Assembly: GCA_019748295.1 (NCBI GenBank)
Contig: JAIEPT010000012.1
Coordinates: 1 to 60,418, forward strand
Direction: 5' to 3'
Length of the DNA: 60,418 nucleotides
Source: Gemmataceae bacterium
GTDB lineage: Bacteria; Planctomycetota; Planctomycetia; Gemmatales; Gemmataceae
The notes beneath the pieces were generated by a model that searched no databases, was not told where the DNA came from, and saw nothing but the letters and a program-made list of their open reading frames with translations. The translations under genes and the position numbers were made by a program. This document shows, piece by piece, positions 54,483 through 60,418 of the stretch; position 1 is the first letter of the stretch; the number at the start of each line of letters is the position of its first letter.

Positions 54483-54625
54483 GGATCTCGCCTCGGTGAA
54501 GGAAGTAGAAGTCGCCCAAGAAATAGGTGTCGCCGTGAACCTCACGGGATCTTCTCGCGGGTTCGCCGAATCGCAATTTCCGGCGGGCGAAATACAAAGG
54601 GAGTACGCACCCCAAGGAGATACCG

Positions 54626-55258
54626 ATGAGCACGGTTCCCGTTTTTGCCGAGCCGCCCGTTCGCCATGCGTTGGGACTCCCCGCGGGGAGCGTTCGCGCC
54701 ACGCACATCCTTGCCGTGGTCGGCCTGGTGTGCGCCATATTGCTGATCCCGACGCGTGCGGAGGCGGTCCCGGTTCCGCCGTACTTGGTTTACCTGCTCT
54801 TCTTGCTGCTGGGCCATTTCTTCGCGGCTCATGGCGTCACGATCTCCGCAGGTCCATCTCATCCCCGACCGCTGTATCTGCCGGGCGGATTCGTCCGCCT
54901 TTTCGTCTTCCTGGCACTGGCGGGAACGATCGGCTATCACCTGTTTGCCGATCCCAACAACCTGGAAGAGCACTTCGGTGCTTCGGTCGACGAGTTGAAG
55001 AAGCAACCCATCACTCCGCTCGTGATTTTGGCCGGCTTCTTCCTCGGCCTCATGTTGCGGGCGATCATCGGCAACAGCACTTCGGCGGGGTGGAAAGACA
55101 TCGAGGCGTGGATCTCGCTGATCGCGCTCGCCGGCCTCGTTGTGGCTGGAATCATCCACCTCGTCATCAGTCCGACGAGCCAGGAGAACCTATCGATGCC
55201 GAACTGGGAAGCGGGCCTCGGAGCGGTCGTCGCGTTCTACTTCGGCGAACGCTCTTAG
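54626..55258 (+). CDS. Membrane protein of unknown function
   Basis: 210 residues with AAGGAG 7 bases before the ATG. About five hydrophobic segments: ILAVVGLVCAILLIPTR, PYLVYLLFLLLGHFFAAHGV, LFVFLALAGTIGYHLFA, PLVILAGFFLGLMLRAIIG and WISLIALAGLVVAGIIHLVI. A loop, DPNNLEEHFGASVDELKKQP, lies between helices 3 and 4. No known domain is recognised. Its stop runs directly into the family-C repeat block. Confidence 0.8.
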   Translation: MSTVPVFAEPPVRHALGLPAGSVRATHILAVVGLVCAILLIPTRAEAVPVPPYLVYLLFLLLGHFFAAHGVTISAGPSHPRPLYLPGGFVRLFVFLALAGTIGYHLFADPNNLEEHFGASVDELKKQPITPLVILAGFFLGLMLRAIIGNSTSAGWKDIEAWISLIALAGLVVAGIIHLVISPTSQENLSMPNWEAGLGAVVAFYFGERS

Positions 55259-55590
55259 AGTAGTCCTCACGCTCCGCGTGAGGTCAGCCGCGATGCGAGG
55301 TCGATCGGGCGTGGAAACAAGTTTACCTAACTTGTTCGAAGACTCTTTGAAAACCATTCCGACAAGTTAAATAAACTTGTCGCCACGAAAGGCAGCGAAA
55401 GTAGTCCTCACGCTCCGCGTGAGGTCAGCCGCGATGCGAGGTCAATCGGGCGTGGAAACAAGTTTACCTAACTTGTTCGAAGACTCTCCGAAAACCATTC
55501 CGACAAGTTAGATAAACTTGTCGCCACGAAAGCAAGGCGGTATCACCTCGCATCGCTGCTGACCTCACGCGGAGTGTGAGGACTACTCTA
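55259..55590. repeat. Repeat family C block (C2), tandemly duplicated
   Basis: Two direct copies of about 140 bases (55261-55398 and 55401-55530) each hold AGTCCTCACGCTCCGCGTGA, GGTCAGCCGCGATGCGAGGTC and an ACAAGTTTACCTAACTTGT/ACAAGTTAAATAAACTTGT hairpin pair. The block ends in the reversed CTGACCTCACGCGGAGTGTG (55559 on). The copies differ by a few bases. Same family as 12732-13117. Confidence 0.85.
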
Positions 55591-55677
55591 AACCAAAGAA
55601 GCCCAGCCAAGGAAGAGACCGCTTGATGAGGTCTCGAGCGAGGCGCCCTACAAAGAGGGAGGGCGTTTGCACGTCAG

Positions 55678-55821
55678 TTACCAGCGGATGATCAGGTCGA
55701 CGCCGGTGAGCAGGTCGTTTCGACTCTGGTAGAGGATGTTCGGAGCATCGCTGTAGTCGCGGCGAATTCCCGGACGAAGGTTGATCTTGTACGTGGTATT
55801 CCACGTGAAGCCATCGTTCCG
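55678..55821 (-). pseudogene. 3' remnant of an outer-membrane porin gene
   Basis: One minus-strand frame reads NDGFTWNTTYKINLRPGIRRDYSDAPNILYQSRNDLLTGVDLIIRW followed by TAA at 55678. It aligns by eye with the end of the intact porin at 56104-57417 (TYGVAWKPTQSLIIRPSARYDYNASNG..LWTGTMEFIVRW). No start or upstream part is found. It is a remnant of a paralogue in inverted orientation. Confidence 0.7.
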
Positions 55822-56103
55822 CGACGAAGGCGGACAGGACGAGCGGACCGGCATCACGCGAGCGGAGCCGATGGTTCAGTTTCGTCTTGGGACGAGGGCC
55901 CGATCAACGCATGAGCGAGGCAATCTGTGCTGATTGCAAGGTGGGCGTCCGGCTGTTTTGGGGAGACTCGAATCAGTCCGTTCGAAATGGTCTTTGAGAA
56001 AAACCGATAAGAGCCATAGTCGGAGCAAAGATGCTCCGCCCGGCGGCCTCTCCTTGACATTCGCTCTGCCGCACTAGGGTATTGGCTTCAAGGACGTCGT
56101 AGT

Positions 56104-57417
56104 ATGATTTCCGCAATCTTGCTCACTTCCGCAATGGTAGTCGGCCAGCCGCCAACCGATTATTCCGTCCGAGGGCTGCTTCCGACGGCTCTCCAAGACG
56201 TTCAGCCGAAGACTCCCGCGACGGGCGGCGCTGCGGCATCGGAAGGCCCCCCGGGGAATCCAGACGCCGTTGCCAGCATCAAAACCGACAAGGAGGAGCC
56301 GGCTCCAGCTACCCCCTATCTGCTGGAACGGTCGCTCGCCGGAACCGCCTTCGGGCAAAGGTTGCAGGACCGCGGCATCACCGTCTTCGGCTGGACGCAA
56401 ATGTCCTACAACGTGAGTTCGGCAAGCCGGACAAACCTTCCGCGGACGCTGGACGATCGGGCGAACGAGTTCCTTCTGAACCAGAACTGGCTTCATATCG
56501 AAAAGACTCTTGACCCCAAGAAGAACGAAGTTCAGTTCGGCTGGAATTTGGATTTGATCGTGCCCGGGTCGGACTACCGCTACACGCTTCCCCGGGGCTT
56601 GCTGAACAGCCAGCTGACCCGAAACAACGGAAGCCCTCAGCTTTACGGAATCGACCCCTACCAATTCTACGGCCAAGCATTTCTGCCGAACCTTGGCTCG
56701 CAGGGGACCACCGTGAAGGTAGGGCGGTTCGCGACCCACTGCAGTTACGAGGTGGTCCAAGGCGTTGATACCCCTTTCGTATCGCGGTCGTACATGTTCC
56801 AGTACAACCCCTTCACTCACACTGGGGTGTGGGCTACCACGCCGCTCAGCGACAACTGGACCATATCGAACGGGCTCGCCACCGGGAGCGACACCTTCAT
56901 CGATCCGGCCAACCGCTTGACGTATATCGGCCAACTAAGATGGGCGCCTCCGGAGGGGAAGACGAACCTCAACATCAACTACGTCATCACCGACCCGAAG
57001 TACGACATCAGGAATTCGTTCGCGTTCTACAACTACTACGGCATAGTGTTGAGTTCCAAGTTCACCGACAAGCTGACCTACGTCTTGGACTCCGCGTACT
57101 CGCACACCAGCAACGCCCCCATTCCCGGCAACGGCAACGGATTTGCCGACTGGTATGGAGCGGCAAATTACTTCATCTATGCTCACACCGACAAAGTGAG
57201 CAGCATCCTGCGAGCGGAGGTCTTCAACGACTCAACCGGCTTCAGAACGGGTACGGAGGGCGTCTACACGGAGGTCACGTATGGGGTCGCCTGGAAGCCC
57301 ACCCAAAGCCTGATCATCCGACCGAGTGCACGGTACGACTACAATGCTTCCAATGGGGCGTTTGAGGGGAAGCAGAATTTGTGGACCGGGACAATGGAGT
57401 TCATCGTCCGTTGGTAA
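56104..57417 (+). CDS. Outer-membrane beta-barrel porin (OmpL/BBP2-like)
   Basis: 437 residues. Short signal (MISAILLTSAMVVGQ), a Pro/Ala-rich stretch to about residue 70, then alternating-residue beta strands: ITVFGWTQMSYNVSSASR, NEVQFGWNLDLIVPGSDYRYTLP, FYGQAFLPNLGSQGTTVKVGRFATHCSYEVVQGVDTPFVSRSYMFQYNPFTHTGVWATTPLSDNWTISNGL, LNINYVITDPKYDIRNSFAFYNYYGIVLSSKFTDKLTYVLDSAY, and a last strand LWTGTMEFIVRW ending in aromatic W. This is the large planctomycete porin family often named putative OmpL-like barrel porin-2. TTGACA at 56054 may be its -35 box. Forms a channel in the outer membrane. Confidence 0.88.
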   Translation: MISAILLTSAMVVGQPPTDYSVRGLLPTALQDVQPKTPATGGAAASEGPPGNPDAVASIKTDKEEPAPATPYLLERSLAGTAFGQRLQDRGITVFGWTQMSYNVSSASRTNLPRTLDDRANEFLLNQNWLHIEKTLDPKKNEVQFGWNLDLIVPGSDYRYTLPRGLLNSQLTRNNGSPQLYGIDPYQFYGQAFLPNLGSQGTTVKVGRFATHCSYEVVQGVDTPFVSRSYMFQYNPFTHTGVWATTPLSDNWTISNGLATGSDTFIDPANRLTYIGQLRWAPPEGKTNLNINYVITDPKYDIRNSFAFYNYYGIVLSSKFTDKLTYVLDSAYSHTSNAPIPGNGNGFADWYGAANYFIYAHTDKVSSILRAEVFNDSTGFRTGTEGVYTEVTYGVAWKPTQSLIIRPSARYDYNASNGAFEGKQNLWTGTMEFIVRW

Positions 57418-57861
57418 TGCCGCAAGCCTGATATCGTCGGAAGCGAAGATGCGATCGGCCGTCCCGGAAGGGCGGCCGATTCTTGTATCTCAGTACCCCT
57501 CCCAGCCGTTTTCGCGATTGCTTGACGCGTGACGGCGTCCATCGCTGCGTGCGATTGGGTGCAGCCGATTCGCGCACGGTGATTTTAGGCCGGCGAAGAG
57601 CAAAAAGCGTTTGCGTTCTACTAGCCGTCCGGCAATTTGCGGCCGAGCCGCGGTTTTTTCGCCGCGGACGAAACCCTCCGCCCGTTTGTCGAACCAATCT
57701 TGCCCCGGCGCGGATCGATCATTCATGCGCTAAGGCGAGCGGCAGGAGCTAGTCTACCTCCCTCTCGCTCCTGGAGAGTCCTGGAGAGGGTTGGGGGGGT
57801 TGGCCCCCGGCCCTTCTCCCGGACTCTCCCCTCACAAGTGCAAACCGGAAGCCCTCCCGCG
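57418..57861. other. Gene-free stretch with a terminator-like hairpin and repeat A7
   Basis: About 440 bases. The hairpin GATCGGCCGTCCCGGAAGGG continuing to CGGCCGATTCTT (57451-57485) is a likely porin terminator. The family-A copy follows at 57730. No coding frame is credible. Confidence 0.65.
57730..57835. repeat. Repeat family A, diverged copy
   Basis: CTAAGGCGAGCGGCAGGAGC at the left, CTCCTGGAGAGTCCTGGAGAG hairpin sequence, GGTTGGGGGGGTTGGCCCCC, and CTTCTCCCGGACTCTCCCCTCAC at the right. The right GCTCGCC end is missing. Confidence 0.7.
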
Positions 57862-58137
57862 TTACTCCGAGCCCGGCGTGGGTCGGCCATGCGAATCGTT
57901 GCGGCCGCCGGGCTGCTGCATGGCGTGTTCGCCGGCAGTCTCGAAGTTGCCGATCCGTCGCTTCGGATCCTGTTCTTGAAACGCCGCCCCCGAGGAGCCG
58001 GGCTTCTCGGCCCCTTCCGGCGGAATGGCGTCCCCTGGGCCGATGTGCGATTGGTTGGCCGGCGGAATGGGGGCCGGGCCATGACGGTGCTTTTTGTGTC
58101 CCATATGGTTGAGGTTCGATGCAGAAATGTACTGCAT
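57862..58137 (-). CDS. Small hydrophilic protein, unknown
   Basis: 91 residues from the ATG at 58137, with GGAAGG upstream. MQYISASNLNHMGHKKHRHGPAPIPPANQSHIGPGDAIPPEGAEKPGSSGAAFQEQDPKRRIGNFETAGEHAMQQPGGRNDSHGRPTPGSE. The 'FQEQDPKRRxGNFxxAGEH' segment looks like one I associate with short hypothetical proteins of several soil bacteria, which is why I keep it. It is His/Pro/Gly-rich and probably unstructured. The function is unknown. Confidence 0.5.
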   Translation of the reverse strand: MQYISASNLNHMGHKKHRHGPAPIPPANQSHIGPGDAIPPEGAEKPGSSGAAFQEQDPKRRIGNFETAGEHAMQQPGGRNDSHGRPTPGSE

Positions 58138-58487
58138 CCGGCCGCCTTCCCCGGCCTTGCTTGGTTCTATCGCCTGGGAAGAAAGAGGCAACCACTGTGC
58201 CGCCAGGATAGGTTGCAGCGTTCGAATCGTGTGGTCGCTGGTGAAGCAAATGGTTGCCAAATGCCGCCCGGAAGGGTGGCAAGGACGACAAAAGCCGACT
58301 TCGAAATCGAAAGGGGCGGAATTCTCATCTATTTTTCAGCGCAAGTATCCTGAATCGGTGCGTAAAATGGGCGTATCGGTGCGCGAAGGGTTCTTTGCTT
58401 CGATTCAACCTGCCCGAAGTGCCTTCGTTTAGCCGATGGTCCCGGCAAGATGCCGTCTACTTACCATCGTTTGATTGCGAGGAAGAT
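58138..58487. other. Gene-free stretch with no recognised feature
   Basis: 350 bases upstream of the GN/GQ-repeat gene, with no repeat family and no convincing frame. The promoter of that gene should lie in its right part, but no good hexamer pair was found. Confidence 0.55.
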
Positions 58488-59435
58488 ATGCACCGTAACT
58501 CCACGGTTGTGTTGAGTTTTTCGTTGATTTTTGGGACGGCCCATCTGAGCTGGGGTCAAGTGAATAAGGGTAATGTTGGAAATGTCGGCAACGCTGCTGG
58601 GAACATCGGGAACATCGGGAACATCGGGAACGCCGGGAACGCCGGGAACGTCGGGAACGCCGGGAACGCCGGGAACATTGGAAATGTCGGAAACGGCGGA
58701 AACGTCGGAAATAATGGGAATGTCGGCCTCGTAGGGGGGGCGGGGGCGTTCGGAAACAATGGCGGAGGAGCCTTTCGCGGCTTCCTGCCTACCCGACCCG
58801 GACTCGGAACGCGCCAACCTACCAATTTCAATCTCGGAAACACCGGAAATAACGGCAACAACGGAAACGCCGGCAATGTTGGGAACGGAAATGCCGGAAA
58901 CAACGGAAACGCTGGAAACGTCGGCCAATTCGGGCAAGTGGGACAGCTTGGCCAATTCGGCCAGACCGGACAGAACGGTCAGAACGGAGGCGGCGGGAAC
59001 AGCGGAATCAAAATTATCCCTGGCATCCAAGGGTATCAGGGTGGAAACATCGGCGGCCAAATTGGAGGCCAGATCGGCCAATTTGGTCAGTTCGGCCAGC
59101 AAATCGGTGGTCAAATCGGCCAGTTCGGTCAAATTGGCGGCCAGATCGGCCAGTTCGGCCAAGTTGGTGGCCAGATCGGACAGTTCGGCCAGATCGGACA
59201 GTTCGGGCAAATTGGCCAGATCGGCGGACAGATTGGGCAGTTTGGCCAAATCGGCCAGTTCGGTCAAGTTGGTCAGATCGGTGGTCAAATCGGTCAGTTC
59301 GGCCAACTCGGACAGATCGGCGGCCAGATCGGGCAGTTTGGTCAGTTTGGACAACTCGGCGGCCAGATCGGACAGTTCGGCAACGGGGGCAAGTTCGGCG
59401 CGTTCGGCCTCGCGGGAACTCGATACGGTCTCTAA
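58488..59435 (+). CDS. Secreted GN/GQ tripeptide-repeat protein
   Basis: 315 residues from the ATG at 58488, with GAGGAA 7 bases upstream. The signal peptide VVLSFSLIFGTAHLSWG is followed by two repeat zones. Residues 24-90 and 115-148 are G-N-[VAI] triplets (GNVGNVGNAAGNIGNIGNIG). Residues 150-305 are G-Q-[FIVL] triplets with GG phase breaks (GQFGQIGGQIGQFGQVGGQIGQFGQ). A non-repeat segment (GGGAFRGFLPTRPGLGTRQPTNF) and IKIIPGIQGYQGG separate zones. Glycine at every third position recalls collagen-like or polyproline-II bundles, but no proline is present. Surface or matrix role is a guess. No homologous domain is recognised. Confidence 0.8.
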   Translation: MHRNSTVVLSFSLIFGTAHLSWGQVNKGNVGNVGNAAGNIGNIGNIGNAGNAGNVGNAGNAGNIGNVGNGGNVGNNGNVGLVGGAGAFGNNGGGAFRGFLPTRPGLGTRQPTNFNLGNTGNNGNNGNAGNVGNGNAGNNGNAGNVGQFGQVGQLGQFGQTGQNGQNGGGGNSGIKIIPGIQGYQGGNIGGQIGGQIGQFGQFGQQIGGQIGQFGQIGGQIGQFGQVGGQIGQFGQIGQFGQIGQIGGQIGQFGQIGQFGQVGQIGGQIGQFGQLGQIGGQIGQFGQFGQLGGQIGQFGNGGKFGAFGLAGTRYGL

Positions 59436-59469
59436 TACGAATCAGGAAGACATAAGCCGTAAGTAAGGG

Positions 59470-59497
59470 CCTCGCATTGCGAGGCCCTTTTCGTGTC
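59470..59497 (+). terminator. Terminator of the GN/GQ-repeat gene
   Basis: GGGCCTCGCATTGCGAGGCCC forms an 8-9-bp stem with a short loop and is followed by TTTTC, 30 bases past the stop. Confidence 0.85.
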
Positions 59498-59639
59498 GTT
59501 GAGGCAGCTTCTGTCCCTCTCCGTCCGGGACACCTCCGGGAGATCGCCGGGAAAGGGGGAGAAAGCCACTTGTCGCACGCCTTACTGCGTGCCCGGGTCC
59601 CTGCTCATATCATGGCGATATGCTCTCCCGGAGGCCGCC

Positions 59640-60155
59640 ATGCCGAATCGACTTGCTGTTTACACCGGGGTCTTCGATCCCATTCATCTCGGACATCTCG
59701 ACGTCGTCCAGCGCGGGGCCCGCATCGTCGATCGTCTGATCGTCGGCGTGGGGGACAATCCCGAGAAAACGCCGCTTTTTTCGCAGGACGAGCGCGTCGA
59801 TCTCGTTCGCCGGGTGACAGGGCATTTGCCGAACGTCGAAGTGTTGCCGTTTCATGGCCTCGCGGTGCGATTCGTCCGCTCGCTTGGTTCGCGTCTGATG
59901 CTGCGCGGCATCCGCACGACGAGCGACATGGAATACGAGTTCACCATGTCGCTGACGAACCTGTCGCTCGATTCGGAAATCGAAACGGTCTTCCTGATGG
60001 CGAAGGAAACCTACTCGCACATCAGCGGCAACCTGCTCCGCCAGATTGCTCGCTTTGGCGGCGATGTGCATAAATTCGTCCCTGAGGGAATCGCCGAACC
60101 GCTGCTGAAGCGTGCGGCTGACCGCCTTGTGGAATTGCAGACGCGCGAACGGTAG
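59640..60155 (+). CDS. coaD: Phosphopantetheine adenylyltransferase
   Basis: 171 residues from the ATG at 59640, with GGAGG 5 bases upstream. RLAVYTGVFDPIHLGHLDVVQRGARIVDRLIVGVGDNPEKTPLFSQDERVDLV holds the GxFDPxxxGH nucleotide-binding motif. LMLRGIRTTSDMEYEFTMSLTNLSLDSEIETVFLMAKETYSHISGNLLRQIARFGGDVHKFVPEGI is the rest of CoaD, including RGIRTTSDMEYE. Fourth step of coenzyme A synthesis. Gly-Asn in 'HISGN' replaces the common 'ISSS', a minor change. Confidence 0.95.
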   Translation: MPNRLAVYTGVFDPIHLGHLDVVQRGARIVDRLIVGVGDNPEKTPLFSQDERVDLVRRVTGHLPNVEVLPFHGLAVRFVRSLGSRLMLRGIRTTSDMEYEFTMSLTNLSLDSEIETVFLMAKETYSHISGNLLRQIARFGGDVHKFVPEGIAEPLLKRAADRLVELQTRER

Positions 60156-60187
60156 AGGCGGCGAGCAGCGGCTGGCATAGTCTGCCC

Positions 60188-60349
60188 GTTGTGGGGCGGT
60201 CTCTGACCGTCCCACACGGGCCGACCGAAGGTCTCCATGAACCTTGCAATGACTACGTCCCCAACCGGCGGTCTGGGCGTGACGCGCTCGGGTGGATGAT
60301 GGAGACCTTCGGTCGGCCCGTGTGGGACGGTCAGAGACCGCCCCACAAC
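60188..60349. repeat. Inverted repeat with 51-bp arms
   Basis: Left arm 60188-60238 begins GTTGTGGGGCGGTCTCTGAC; right arm 60299-60349 is its reverse complement, with no mismatch seen. The spacer is 60 bases. The right arm is followed by CGGCTGGAGACCGCTCCAC, another partial copy of the motif. Lies downstream of coaD. Confidence 0.85.
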
Positions 60350-60418
60350 CGGCTGGAGACCGCTCCACGATGTGCAACGTGCACGCGCGGACGAAAACCC
60401 TTTACGGTTGCGGCGCCA

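Noticed and set aside
58560..59400. CRISPR-like or tandem-repeat array
   Set aside because: The short repeats are codon-periodic, keep an open frame and encode GN/GQ triplets; there are no unique spacers of constant length.

Overview
The window looks like a chromosomal segment of a high-GC planctomycete (Gemmata/Pirellula-like). This is inferred from gene content, not from a marker gene: formaldehyde-activating enzyme plus two genes tied to methanopterin-linked C1 metabolism, comB-type 2-phosphosulfolactate phosphatase, Uma2-family nucleases, DUF433/DUF5615 and ParE-like toxin-antitoxin modules, very low-complexity secreted proteins, and many GC-rich palindromic intergenic repeats. No rRNA, tRNA or CRISPR array was recognised.

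Layout. 1-3.9 kb is a gene graveyard holding a restriction-modification-like pair: a frameshifted DUF421/YetF gene, a truncated amino-acid permease, a DUF433 remnant, then a PD-(D/E)xK nuclease convergent with an SPPY DNA methyltransferase. 4-12.7 kb carries a zinc-ribbon membrane protein, comB, an ImpE-like protein, an MCE-OmpA fusion, UDP-glucose 6-dehydrogenase and an HEXXH metallopeptidase. 13-17.4 kb has a YchF-like GTPase, an adenylate cyclase and a cysteine desulfurase. 17.4-25.1 kb, all on the minus strand, has two toxin-antitoxin modules, a Uma2 gene, thiF, a small acidic protein, a moaD-like sulfur carrier fused in frame to a Uma2 gene, two more Uma2 copies, and a threonine-synthase-like gene preceded by a SAM-I riboswitch with its terminator. 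25.6-30.9 kb has a DUF433/DUF5615 remnant, a secreted catalase-peroxidase and a PAS hybrid histidine kinase split by a frameshift. 30.9-32.5 kb is a gene-free cluster of nested palindromic elements. 32.5-43.3 kb has a TIM-barrel protein, a G/Q-rich secreted protein, fae, a toxin-antitoxin pair, a sigma factor, a protease-transglutaminase-like fusion, and an acyltransferase/C1-pathway/kinase operon. 43.4-54.5 kb has an enlarged Tex protein, thpR, rpmE, an AAA ATPase-DUF4276 pair, prfA, prmC, an EcfA/EcfT pair and a flavodoxin. 54.6-60.4 kb has a membrane protein, a porin with a porin remnant beside it, a GN/GQ-repeat secreted protein, and coaD.

The most interesting system is the sulfur module between about 16.2 and 25.1 kb. 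A cysteine desulfurase, a ThiF-type activating enzyme, a GG-ending MoaD-like carrier and a fold-type II PLP enzyme of the threonine synthase family lie on one strand, and a SAM-I riboswitch sits at the head. SAM control of a threonine-synthase-like gene next to a sulfur-carrier pair suggests homocysteine/methionine synthesis from a protein thiocarboxylate, which is inference. Other strong points are a 95-bp MITE with perfect 21-bp inverted ends and a 5-bp target duplication; a 319-bp inverted-repeat element nested in another repeat; an AAA-DUF4276 pair lying inside rpmE-prfA-prmC; and toxin genes that are broken while their antitoxins are intact.
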